A stretch of 64,000 bases of DNA from positions 2,332,501 to 2,396,500 of the forward strand of contig NZ_CP069811.1 of NCBI RefSeq assembly GCF_016894385.1. The letters run 5' to 3'. Position 1 is the stretch's first letter. Each line of letters starts with the position of its first letter. Shown in pieces: positions 16,832 through 24,844 of this stretch. Made by a program: the position numbers and the translations under genes. This DNA is from Cupriavidus oxalaticus (GTDB lineage: Bacteria > Pseudomonadota > Gammaproteobacteria > Burkholderiales > Burkholderiaceae). Below the pieces are notes generated by a model that did no database searches, was not told the DNA's origin, and worked only from the letters and a program-made list of their open reading frames with translations.

Positions 16832-17683
16832 TTATTCGCGCGATGCCAGCCGTTCCTGCAGCACCTGCGCCATCGCCAGCAGGCACGGCGCCAGCTCGCG
16901 TTCGACGCGGGCGCGCGCCATGCGCGCAGTTCGGCCAATGCAGGCCAGCACCAGCGGCGGCTGCTCCGGCACGCGGACCGGCACGGCGACGGCGGCCAAC
17001 TCAGGCTCCCACTCGCCGAGCGACATGCAGAAACCCAGTTCATGGACCTGCGAGATCTTCTCGGCCATGCGCCGCCGCAGCAAGGGCCAGTCGCGGCCGG
17101 CCTTGCGCTCCACATTGCCCTGCAGGTAGCAGCGCTCCAGTTCCGGGATCGCTGCAAGCAGTGCCGATCCCATCAGCGATGACGCAATATGCAGGCGCGT
17201 TCCCGGCGTCAGGCGCAGGTCCAGCACGGCCTGGCTGCCCACGCGGCTGTCCAGCACGATCACATCGAGCCGGTCGCGCGTGCCGAGCACCACGTAGGTA
17301 TCGGTCGCTTCGGCGAACTTGCGCATCTCTATGCTGCCCTCGCGCTGCACGGCAGGATCGGCGATCGCCGCATAGCCGAGCGCCAGCGAGGCGGCCGCGA
17401 GCCGGTATTTGCGCCGCACCTCGTCGTGGTGCAGGTATCCCAGTGCGACCAGCGACTGCAGCAGCCGCGTGACCGTGGGCGCGGGGATGCCGGTTTCCAG
17501 AGAAATCTCTTGGTTGCCCAGCCAGGCCTGCTCCGGGCCGAAGGCGGCCAGCACGGCCAGGCCGCGGGCCAGCGGCGCTACCCGCACCTGACTTTCCGCC
17601 GTAGCGGACCGGCCCGGCCTGGGCCAGATCGCGCCGATCCCGGGTTGATGGCCTCGCGGCCTCGCGCCTGCTTGCTGCAACAT
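16832..17683 (-). CDS. IclR-family transcriptional regulator
   Basis: 283 residues from the ATG at 17683, preferred because CGGAGACGCCC precedes it; a longer form from 17701 is possible. The winged helix-turn-helix (LARGLAVLAAF, NQEISLETGIPAPTVTRLLQSLVALGYL) and the IclR C-terminal domain (DRLDVIVLDSR, SLGEWEPELAAVAVPVRV) are clear. It is divergent from a Bug gene at 17947 and the MmgE/PrpD gene, its likely targets. A palindrome at 17758 lies between them. Confidence 0.92.
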   Translation of the reverse strand: MLQQAGARPRGHQPGIGAIWPRPGRSATAESQVRVAPLARGLAVLAAFGPEQAWLGNQEISLETGIPAPTVTRLLQSLVALGYLHHDEVRRKYRLAAASLALGYAAIADPAVQREGSIEMRKFAEATDTYVVLGTRDRLDVIVLDSRVGSQAVLDLRLTPGTRLHIASSLMGSALLAAIPELERCYLQGNVERKAGRDWPLLRRRMAEKISQVHELGFCMSLGEWEPELAAVAVPVRVPEQPPLVLACIGRTARMARARVERELAPCLLAMAQVLQERLASRE

Positions 17684-17757
17684 GGGCGTCTCCGTATCCA
17701 TGGATATGCTTGCGCCCGCTACCCACGTAGCATGCGGCGCATGGCGGTGCGCCCGTA

Positions 17758-17773
17758 CCTGACGAACGTTAGG
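17758..17773. promoter_or_regulatory. Putative IclR operator
   Basis: CCTGACGAACGTTAGG, extended by flanking A and T to a longer imperfect palindrome, lies 75 bp upstream of the IclR start and in the divergent region facing the Bug gene at 17947. It matches the operator candidate at 8551-8566 at most positions. Confidence 0.5.
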
Positions 17774-17946
17774 TAGAGTTTGAGGGCCGGTTCGATGAAG
17801 CTCCATGGGGGTTAACCCCCTCGCTCATTGCACGGAACGGCGGCAAGCGCTGTATTGACCTCGCCTGCTCCGGATCCGACCATGCGTGCATACGCCACCC
17901 TGCACGCAGGGCTGTCAACAGGATATCGAGACAGGAGACCGCAGCA

Positions 17947-18918
17947 ATGACCCATTCCCTTCACCGCCTGTGCGGCGTGATCATCATGGCGCTGGCCGCA
18001 GGCCCGACATTCGCGGCAGACGCTTATCCAGCCAGGCCCGTGCGGATCATCGTGAATTCGGCGCCGGGCGCGCTGCTCGACGTCACGACCCGCGCCGTGG
18101 CGCAGCAGATGGCCGAGAACCTTGGCCAACCCGTGGTCGTGGAAAACATGGCTGGGGCTGCCGGGCTGCTAGGCATCCGTTATGTGAAAGCCCAGAAGCC
18201 GGATGGCTACACCCTCCTCGCCACCGCCAACACCCTGGCGCTGGCGCAAGCCACCAAGCTGGAGCCGGGCTATGACCTGGCACGGGACTTCACCGGCATC
18301 GGCATGATGAACAAGGCCCCACTGATCATGGTGGGTTTCTCCGCTCAGCCGGACAAGACCCTGCCGCAGTTGATCGCGCATGCCAAAGCCAGCCCGGGCA
18401 CGATGTCCTATGCCACCGCAGGCATCGGCACCAGTACCCATATGGCCGCCGCGCTGTTCATGCACCAGGCCGGCATCAAGATGCTTCACGTGCCCTACAA
18501 GGGGAACGCCGGCGCCATGCCGGACGTGCTTGGCGGCCGCGTCAACATGATCTTTGACGGCGCCAACTCGTCGGGCCCATACGTCCAGGACGGAAAGCTG
18601 CGCGCGTTCGCGGTTTCGTCACCCAAGCGCCTGCCGGCGTTTCCCGATATTCCGACACTGGCCGAACAGGGTCTGCCCAACTATAGCTTCTATGTCTACA
18701 TGGGCCTGGCGGCGCCGGCCGGCACGCCAACGCCTGTCGTCATGCGGCTGGCGAAGGCATTGAAGGCGGCGCAGGCCAACGAAGGCGTGCGCGAGCGGTT
18801 CCGCAAGGACAGCGCCGAAGCCGGCAACCTGTCCCCGGAGGAATTCACTGCGTTCTTGCGCCAGGATCTTCAGCGCAATATCAAGGTCGTGGCGGACCTG
18901 GGCATCCCGAAAGAGTAA
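17947..18918 (+). CDS. Bug-family (TctC-like) periplasmic solute receptor
   Basis: 323 residues with a signal peptide ending near TFAADAYPARPVRIIV. Typical segments follow: SAPGALLDVTTRAVAQQM, VVVENMAGAAGLLG, QKPDGYT and FPDIPTLAEQGLPNYSFY. A CAGGAGACC ribosome site precedes the ATG. It is followed by a MmgE/PrpD gene in the same direction and is divergent from an IclR regulator. The ligand is probably the carboxylate handled by that MmgE/PrpD enzyme. No TctAB subunits nearby. Confidence 0.93.
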   Translation: MTHSLHRLCGVIIMALAAGPTFAADAYPARPVRIIVNSAPGALLDVTTRAVAQQMAENLGQPVVVENMAGAAGLLGIRYVKAQKPDGYTLLATANTLALAQATKLEPGYDLARDFTGIGMMNKAPLIMVGFSAQPDKTLPQLIAHAKASPGTMSYATAGIGTSTHMAAALFMHQAGIKMLHVPYKGNAGAMPDVLGGRVNMIFDGANSSGPYVQDGKLRAFAVSSPKRLPAFPDIPTLAEQGLPNYSFYVYMGLAAPAGTPTPVVMRLAKALKAAQANEGVRERFRKDSAEAGNLSPEEFTAFLRQDLQRNIKVVADLGIPKE

Positions 18919-18938
18919 GCCGAACGACAAGCCGAACT

Positions 18939-18963
18939 CCCCTGGCAGCCCCTGCCGCAGGGG
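18939..18963. repeat. Intergenic hairpin between Bug and mmgE/prpD genes
   Basis: CCCCTG and CAGGGG enclose a GGCAG...CTGCC repeat in the 72-nt gap between the two co-directional genes. There is no T-tract, so partial attenuation or mRNA stabilisation is more likely than termination. Confidence 0.35.
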
Positions 18964-18990
18964 CGCGACACATTACCTGGAGAGAATGCC

Positions 18991-20418
18991 ATGGCAACAA
19001 CCATCGTCGAGCAACTGGCCGGCTTCACCGAACAAAGCACCTATGGCATGCTGCCGCCGGCGGTCGTGGACGAATGCAAGCGCATCGTCCTCGATTCGCT
19101 GGGATGCGCGCTGGCCGCCGTCGACCAGCCCAAGGGCAAGATCGGGATCGACTACGGCGCACTGATGGGTGGCGCCGCGGGCGACGCCACCATCATCGGC
19201 ACCGACCAGCGGGTGTCGGTCGTTGGCGCGGCCTTTGCCAACGGCGAACTGATCAATGCCCTCGACATGGATGCCGTGGTACCGCCGGGCCATGTGACGC
19301 CCTATGTCCTGCCCGGCGCGCTGGCGGTCGGCGAAGCCATGGGCCGGTCCGGCCAGGACCTGATCACCGCGCTGGCCGTCTCGCACGAGATGTCCTACCG
19401 GCTCGGCAAGGCCATGGACTACCTGCGCGACACCAAGGACGGCAAGGTGTCGCCGCCGAAGATCTATGGCTACAGCAGCACTGTCTTCGGCGCGACGGCG
19501 GCCATCGTCAAGCTGAAGGGACTGGGCGCCGAGACGACAGCGCATGCGCTAGGGATTGCCGGCAGCATCAGCCCGGTAAATTCGCAAGTCGCCTGGTTCC
19601 AGCATGCGCCCAGCTCCACGATCAAGTACCTGCTTGCCGGCGCCCTGACGCAGGCGGCCATGGCCGCTGCGCACATGGCCGAGTTCGGCCACCGCGGCGA
19701 CCTGCAGATCCTCGACGACCGTGAGTATGGTTTTCCGCGCTTTATCGGCACCACGCGCTGGGAGCCGGACCGCATCCTCGCGGCACTGGGCACCGACTGG
19801 CAGTTCCCCACCGAGCAGGCCTACAAGCCCTACCCGCATTGCCGCATCCTGCATGCCCTGCTGGACAGCCTCAATGAGATCGTCGACCAGAACGAACTGC
19901 GGCCGGAAGAGATCGACGGCATCAAGGTCTGGGTCGAAGGCTTCGTCGAGCAGCCGGTATGGCTCAACCGGGATATCAGGCATGTGCACGATGCACAGTT
20001 CAGCATCGCGCACGGCATCGCGCTGGGTGCGCATCGCGTGCCCCCGGGCAAGGCCTGGCAGGACCCGGAACTGGTCTTCGGCGAATCCGTGATGCGCCTG
20101 ATGGACAAGGTCGAGCACGCGGTGCACCCCGACTATGTGGCGCTGCTGACCGGCCACGCGGCCAGCCGGCCGGCGAAGATCGAGGTGTCGGCGCGCGGCC
20201 AGATCTTTGCCGGCGAGCGGCGCTATCCGAAGGGGAGCCCCTCCCCCGACCCGGCCAGCCATATGAGCACCGAAGAGCTGGTACAGAAGTTCCGCGACAA
20301 CGCGCGGGACGTCATTCCCGAGGCCAACATCGTTCGCGTCATCGATGCGGTGCTGGACCTGGAGAATGTGGGGAACATCGCGTCGATCCTGGCTGACGTG
20401 CGGCCCGGGAAACGCTGA
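18991..20418 (+). CDS. MmgE/PrpD family protein (2-methylcitrate dehydratase-like)
   Basis: 475 residues, slightly longer than typical members. The N-terminal helical domain shows DECKRIVLDSLGCALAA, the conserved NGELINALDMDAVVPPGHVTPYVLPGALAVGEAMG and the ISPVNSQ segment, and the C-terminal lid domain has KPYPHCRILHALLDS. The family includes 2-methylcitrate dehydratase and cis-aconitate decarboxylase, acting on tricarboxylates. No prpB/prpC genes are here, and the partner is a Bug receptor, so a different tricarboxylate-like substrate is likely. Exact reaction unknown. Confidence 0.9.
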   Translation: MATTIVEQLAGFTEQSTYGMLPPAVVDECKRIVLDSLGCALAAVDQPKGKIGIDYGALMGGAAGDATIIGTDQRVSVVGAAFANGELINALDMDAVVPPGHVTPYVLPGALAVGEAMGRSGQDLITALAVSHEMSYRLGKAMDYLRDTKDGKVSPPKIYGYSSTVFGATAAIVKLKGLGAETTAHALGIAGSISPVNSQVAWFQHAPSSTIKYLLAGALTQAAMAAAHMAEFGHRGDLQILDDREYGFPRFIGTTRWEPDRILAALGTDWQFPTEQAYKPYPHCRILHALLDSLNEIVDQNELRPEEIDGIKVWVEGFVEQPVWLNRDIRHVHDAQFSIAHGIALGAHRVPPGKAWQDPELVFGESVMRLMDKVEHAVHPDYVALLTGHAASRPAKIEVSARGQIFAGERRYPKGSPSPDPASHMSTEELVQKFRDNARDVIPEANIVRVIDAVLDLENVGNIASILADVRPGKR

Positions 20419-20437
20419 GGTCCGGCTTCAGCTGACG

Positions 20438-20467
20438 GCGGGCGCCATGTGCAGGCATGGCGCCCGC
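20438..20467 (+). terminator. Strong hairpin after the mmgE/prpD gene
   Basis: A perfect 12-bp stem (GCGGGCGCCATG and its complement) with a 6-nt loop lies 20 nt after the stop codon. No T-run follows, so it may be a Rho-assisted terminator or a 3'-stabilising structure. Confidence 0.55.
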
Positions 20468-20529
20468 GCAGGCCTTGCTTCAGCATGGGAGGGAGGTCTT
20501 TGGCCGAAGGCTGCGCCAACGGCGCGAAC

Positions 20530-20563
20530 AAAAAAAGAAGCCCCGCGGCAAGCCGGTCGGGGC
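20530..20563 (-). terminator. Rho-independent terminator oriented to the minus strand
   Basis: On the minus strand GCCCCG...CGGGGC forms a hairpin followed by TTC and seven T residues. It would stop minus-strand transcripts entering from the SDR operon (end 21421) or any antisense RNA below the SnoaL gene. The rest of 20564-20824 holds the CCGTAC site pair and no supported ORF. Confidence 0.6.
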
Positions 20564-20672
20564 ATAAGCTCGCTCGGAGGCGAGCATGGAGACAACAGAT
20601 ACCGTTTCCGGCATGCACGGATTCACTATGCTGCAGCGGTGCCAGATAGCCAAGGGCGTTGCGCGAACTCTC

Positions 20673-20753
20673 CCGTACTTTGAAACATCCCCGCAAACAC
20701 GCGCCCATCAGAGCTGCAGCCGCAGCAGGGCGTCGTAGCTTCCCAAGGTACGG
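20673..20753. repeat. Second convergent pair of CCGTAC-type sites
   Basis: CCGTACTTTGAAA at 20673-20685 faces TTCCCAAGGTACGG at 20740-20753, about 70 bp before the SnoaL-like gene. Both ends resemble those at 7566-7699, including a shared GCTTCC next to the right-hand site. Confidence 0.4.
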
Positions 20754-20824
20754 AACACTACGTCTTTTCGGTTGAGCTGGTGGCGTCATCGTCCTAGCAT
20801 TGCTCGCAACGCCACAAGACAGGC

Positions 20825-21304
20825 ATGGCCAGGAACGCCCGGGCCGCGCCAGGCAATGACATGGCAACCATGACCGAACACCACGCCACGAGCACGAACG
20901 CCTCGCGCGTGCATGCCGCCCTGCAAGACGTCGAGCGCCGCTGGAACGCCGCCGCGCTGACGTGGAACGCCGACGCGCTGACCGCGCTGTACGCGCCCGA
21001 AGCCCTGTTTTTTGGGGGCCGCCCGGGCCATGCCGTGGGCCATGCGGCGATCCTGGGGTACTTTGCCTCGTACGCCGGGACGCTGCGCTCGGCATCAATG
21101 TCCCTGGTCGACCAAACGCTGGTTGAGCTTGGCGCGGACACGCTGCTGGCGCAGGGGCACGCAAACTTCCGCTTCGTGCTCGCCGACGGGCGCGAAACCG
21201 CCTCGGCACTGCGCACGACTTGGGTGCTGGTCAGGCGCCTGGGGGTGTGGCAGATTCTACAGCACCACTTTTCTCCGACACCCGAAGCACCGCCTATCCA
21301 ATAG
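20825..21304 (+). CDS. SnoaL/NTF2-like domain protein (SgcJ/EcaC type)
   Basis: 159 residues, a single alpha+beta barrel. HAALQDVERRWNAAALTWNADALTALYAPEALFFGG is the typical first helix and strand, GHAAILGYFASY the second, and LRTTWVLVRRLGVWQILQHHFSP the closing strands. There is no signal peptide. Initiation at 20861 or 20870 is possible because no good ribosome site precedes 20825. It could be an isomerase, cyclase or simple ligand-binding protein; the sequence does not tell. It lies in the MmgE/PrpD direction but beyond two hairpins, so it probably has its own promoter. Confidence 0.75.
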   Translation: MARNARAAPGNDMATMTEHHATSTNASRVHAALQDVERRWNAAALTWNADALTALYAPEALFFGGRPGHAVGHAAILGYFASYAGTLRSASMSLVDQTLVELGADTLLAQGHANFRFVLADGRETASALRTTWVLVRRLGVWQILQHHFSPTPEAPPIQ

Positions 21305-21420
21305 CCGGCGCCCCCTTTATCGGGAAGACCCGATGCACGACGTGCCGGACCGCACAGCCCGCCCGGCCAGGAGCGTGCACGCTGGCTGGTGGATTTTCTG
21401 CGTCGGGCGGCGCAGTCGCC

Positions 21421-22221
21421 TCAGTGAATGGTCAACCCACCCGTCGGACTGAGCGTCGCCCCCGTGAGGTAGTGCGCGGCATCCGAAGCCAGGAATGCCA
21501 CCACCTGGCCAATGTCTTGCGGCGCCGCCACGCCAAGTGGGCTGCTGGCGATGATCTTTTCATACTGCTTGCGGTGGAGCTCCGAGACCCCTCCCTCCTT
21601 CTCGAATGCAGCCTGCCAGGAGGGGCTGTCGCGCACCACCGTCACGCACACGCAGTTCACGCGGATCCGGTCTCGGGCCAGCTCCCTGGCAAGCACCTTG
21701 CTCGCACTGATCAGCCCGCCGGCGAAGGTCGCGACCGCTGTCTGGGTGGGCGTGGGCACCCGGCCACCCTCGGATGTCACAAAGACGACGCTTCCGCCTC
21801 CGCGCTGGCGCATGAAGGGCAACGCCGACTGTACCGGGAGCAGCTTCGCAGCGGTGTTCTCTGCCACCACGGCGCAAACACGCGACAGGTCGATATCGCC
21901 GAACGGTCCCCTGACGTCGGGGCGGCGTGCCTCGTCGTCGTTGCCGCCGGCGTTCGCGACAACAATGTCGATACCACCATGACGGCGGGCGGCCTCGGTG
22001 GCCACCGCATCCATGTCCGCTTTGGAGCGGACGTCACCGGGCAGGAAATCCCCGGTACCTCCGGCGTGGCGGATCTCGGCGAGCACCGCCTCAGCCTTCG
22101 CTGCCGTTCTGCCACTGATGACGACGATGGCACCGAGAGCAGCAAGCTGTAGCGCGATCCCCTTCCCGATCCCGCCGGTACCGCCGGTAACGATGGCAAC
22201 CTTCCCTTCAAGACTTGTCAT
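21421..22221 (-). CDS. Short-chain dehydrogenase/reductase family protein, catalytic Tyr absent
   Basis: 266 residues with a Rossmann fold: TGGTGGIGKG cofactor loop (12-21), GDVRSKAD, and VVANAGG for the adenine-ring and NAG motifs. The active-site YxxxK reads ISASK (171-175), so the Tyr is replaced by Ile while Lys175 stays. The Ser (VTSEGG, about 150) is displaced by an insertion. Activity may therefore be unusual. It lies 60 nt after a CoA-transferase and is the last gene of the 24779-21421 operon. Confidence 0.87.
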   Translation of the reverse strand: MTSLEGKVAIVTGGTGGIGKGIALQLAALGAIVVISGRTAAKAEAVLAEIRHAGGTGDFLPGDVRSKADMDAVATEAARRHGGIDIVVANAGGNDDEARRPDVRGPFGDIDLSRVCAVVAENTAAKLLPVQSALPFMRQRGGGSVVFVTSEGGRVPTPTQTAVATFAGGLISASKVLARELARDRIRVNCVCVTVVRDSPSWQAAFEKEGGVSELHRKQYEKIIASSPLGVAAPQDIGQVVAFLASDAAHYLTGATLSPTGGLTIH

Positions 22222-22281
22222 TGCGGAGAACCTCTATCCATTGAGACGTTGATTGCATCGGGGCAGATGCCCAGGCGCTGC

Positions 22282-23535
22282 TCAGATGACCTCCGACGCG
22301 TGCAGTGCGTCGAGCTGCTGCGCATTCATATGTAGCCAGTCGCCCAGCACGCTATCAGTATGCTGACCCAGCCGGGGTGGCAGGCCAGCCTCCGGCTCCG
22401 GCGTATCCGACATCTTGATCGGATTGCCCGCGACCTGGACGGCGCCCCATGCCGGGTCCTGCAGGGTCATCAGCATTTGCCGCGCGGCAACGTGCGGGCA
22501 TACAAAGACATCAGCAATGTCATTGACCGCGGAGGCCGGAACCCCGCCTTCACGCAGTGCTTCGACAGCCTCGGCGCGCGTGCGCGTCGCCAGCCATGCG
22601 TCGATATGCGGGTTGAGCGCGTCGCTGTTGGCACTGCGGGCCATACCGTCCTGGAAGCGCGCATCCTCCAGCAGGGCAGGCATGCCAATCACGTGGCAGA
22701 AGCGCTGCCAGATATGATCCCCCAGCACGGCGATGACGATATACCCGTCGCTGGCGCGGAAGGTGCCGAACGGCGCCGTCACGGCATGCAACCCCGGGGG
22801 CGCGGGCTTGTGGAAGGCGGAGTACATCGCAACCGAGATCTCGTTCTGCACCAGAGAGGCGTCATAGAGCGAAATGTCGACCTTCTTCCCCAACCCGGTT
22901 CGTTCGCGCTGATAAAGAGCCAGCAGCGCCCCCTGTGCGGCAAGGATGCCGCCCTGCAGGTCGGTCATCGAGAAGCCGAGGTAAGTCGGCCGGTCTCCCT
23001 GGCGCTCGGGCCGGTACATCAGCCCGCTCAGCGCCTGCCCGATGATGTCGAAGGCCGGGTAGTCGGTGTACGGGCTCGGCATCACATCTTCATGCCCGAA
23101 ACCGGAGATCGCGACATAGATGAGGCGCGGGTTGTGCTCGCGCAGCGCGCCATAGCCAATGCCGAGACGGTCCATCACGCCGGGCCGGAGGTTCTCCAGA
23201 ACGATGTCCGCTTCGCATGCCAGTTGCGTGAATATCCGCTTGCCTTCGGGATGCTTGAGGTCCAGCGTGACGCTCTTCTTGTTCCGGTTGTTGCGCAGGA
23301 AGGACAAGCTTTGCACGGAGCCGTCCGCGGCGCTCTTCACCGGAGTGGTGCTGCGCGCAAAATCCCCGCCGTCACGCGACTCCACCTTGACGACTTCGGC
23401 ACCGGCATCGGCGAGCCACATCGAGGCAAAAGGCCCGGCAACAAAATTCTCGACCGCCAGGATTCGCACGCCGCTCAGGGGTCGCTCAGGGTTGTTCGTG
23501 GTGGCTGCGCTAGCAGCATTCGCGTTGGCACTCAT
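22282..23535 (-). CDS. CaiB/BaiF family III CoA-transferase
   Basis: 417 residues. Signature segments are PLSGVRILAVENFVAGPFAS, the RNNRNKKSVTLDLK loop and LENLRPGVMDRLG; the catalytic Asp is Asp192 in FSMTDLQGG. Its ATG overlaps the stop of a 21-codon upstream frame (ATGA), so it appears translationally coupled to it. It stands between another CoA-transferase (23631-24779) and an SDR gene. Two unlike family III proteins in one operon recall systems where they work in sequence or as a pair. Substrate unknown. Confidence 0.92.
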   Translation of the reverse strand: MSANANAASAATTNNPERPLSGVRILAVENFVAGPFASMWLADAGAEVVKVESRDGGDFARSTTPVKSAADGSVQSLSFLRNNRNKKSVTLDLKHPEGKRIFTQLACEADIVLENLRPGVMDRLGIGYGALREHNPRLIYVAISGFGHEDVMPSPYTDYPAFDIIGQALSGLMYRPERQGDRPTYLGFSMTDLQGGILAAQGALLALYQRERTGLGKKVDISLYDASLVQNEISVAMYSAFHKPAPPGLHAVTAPFGTFRASDGYIVIAVLGDHIWQRFCHVIGMPALLEDARFQDGMARSANSDALNPHIDAWLATRTRAEAVEALREGGVPASAVNDIADVFVCPHVAARQMLMTLQDPAWGAVQVAGNPIKMSDTPEPEAGLPPRLGQHTDSVLGDWLHMNAQQLDALHASEVI

Positions 23536-23597
23536 GGTGTCTCGGGTTGTTCATGCATCTCGGCGAAGAGACTCTCCGTTTCCGGAACTTCGGTCAT
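23532..23597 (-). CDS. Possible 21-residue coupling/leader peptide
   Basis: ATG at 23597 follows an ideal AACGGAGAGAGAC site. The frame encodes MTEVPETESLFAEMHEQPETP and its TGA overlaps the ATG of the CoA-transferase by ATGA. It is too short for the usual ORF cut-offs. It may be a real leader that delivers ribosomes to the next gene, or the remains of a lost gene (the same ribosome-site sequence precedes the Bug gene at 12266). Confidence 0.45.
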   Translation of the reverse strand: MTEVPETESLFAEMHEQPETP

Positions 23598-23630
23598 GTC
23601 TCTCTCCGTTGTTACATGTCGTCGTAGTTG

Positions 23631-24779
23631 TCAAGCCTTTGGGCGCGTGGTCAGGCACTCAAGGTCCGCGTTGTCGTGGCCGACTTCCCGCGCCGCCGAC
23701 AATGGCGGCGGACGCTTGCCGTTGAACGACAGTGGCAAGCCGACGACAGCGAGCTCTTCGTCTGACGGCTTGCCGATGATGCCCAGCGCCTCCGTCTGCG
23801 CGTGATGCACCAGTTCCTCGGTCGTCTGGATCGGGGCGCACGGCAGCCCGGCGGCGCCCAGCCGCTCTTGCCAGTAGGCGCGCGGATGCTCGGCCAGGCG
23901 CTCGCCGATGAGTCCATCGATCAGGGCGCGGTTACGCAGGCGCCCCGCATTGGTGGCAAAGCGCTCGTCACGCGCCCATTCTGGCCGGTCCAGCGTCTCG
24001 CAAAGCCGACCGAACAGCGCATCGTTGGCACAGCTGACAATCAGGTAGCCGTCGGCTGTCTGGTAGGCGCGATGCGGCACGATGAAGGCGACGCCGGACC
24101 CATGGCGCGAGCCTGGTTCGCCGTCCGCGTTGTAGTTGGCCACGCCGATCGACATCCAGGCAATCGCGGTTTCCAGCAGCGAGCTGCTGACGGTCGCGCC
24201 GACGTGCTTCTTCTGCCGGCGCATCAGCGCCGCCAGGATGCCGATCACGGCCCACATACCCGTGCCAAAGTCGACAATGGACACCCCGGCACGCACCGGC
24301 GACTGCCCCTCCTCGCCGGTGATGCTCATGATCCCTGCGAACGCTTGCATCAGCGGGTCATAGCCCGGCGCGGTGTTCAGCGGACCCTGGTGGCCGAAGG
24401 CGCCGACTTCGCAGCAGATCAGCTCCGGCTTGGTCACGCGCAGGCTGTCCGCATCGAGCCCGTACTGCGCCGCCGAGCCGGGCCGCAGGTTGTGGAAGAA
24501 AACGTCGGCGCGCTCCGCGATCAATTGGTGCAGCTTGGCCAGCTCGCCGGGGTCCTTGATGTCAAGGCTGATGAAGCGCTTGCCGCGGTTGATGGCATGG
24601 AAGGCCGCGCCGCTGCCCTTCCACTTGCTCGGTCCCCAGCCGCGCGCCGAATCCCCCGTGGGCCGCTCGATCTTCCAGACGTCCGCGCCGAGCGCTGCCA
24701 GGATCTGGCCGGCGAACGGCGCCGAAGCGCTGTCGCTCAGCTCGACCACGACCACACCGTCGAGAGGCAAGTCATGCAT
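23631..24779 (-). CDS. CaiB/BaiF family III CoA-transferase
   Basis: 382 residues from the ATG at 24779 (MHDLPLDGVVVVELSDSASA); the longer frame upstream runs through the promoter. Family features are GADVWKIERPTGDSARGWGP, the NRGKRFISLDIK segment, FFHNLRPGSAAQYGLD and catalytic Asp170 in SIVDFGTG. It is the first gene of an operon whose promoter and operator are nearly identical to those of the dehydrogenase operon at 15633, so the two should be co-regulated. Substrate unknown. Confidence 0.92.
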   Translation of the reverse strand: MHDLPLDGVVVVELSDSASAPFAGQILAALGADVWKIERPTGDSARGWGPSKWKGSGAAFHAINRGKRFISLDIKDPGELAKLHQLIAERADVFFHNLRPGSAAQYGLDADSLRVTKPELICCEVGAFGHQGPLNTAPGYDPLMQAFAGIMSITGEEGQSPVRAGVSIVDFGTGMWAVIGILAALMRRQKKHVGATVSSSLLETAIAWMSIGVANYNADGEPGSRHGSGVAFIVPHRAYQTADGYLIVSCANDALFGRLCETLDRPEWARDERFATNAGRLRNRALIDGLIGERLAEHPRAYWQERLGAAGLPCAPIQTTEELVHHAQTEALGIIGKPSDEELAVVGLPLSFNGKRPPPLSAAREVGHDNADLECLTTRPKA

Positions 24780-24844
24780 TGCTGATACGCTCCTTCGTTT
24801 GATATGCGTTGTGTGGCATCTGCTTGGATCGGATGCATGCGGGA

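Noticed and set aside
22360..23805. 481-codon plus-strand frame across two CoA-transferase genes
   Set aside because: Runs antisense to two genes with full family signatures and has low-complexity basic composition.
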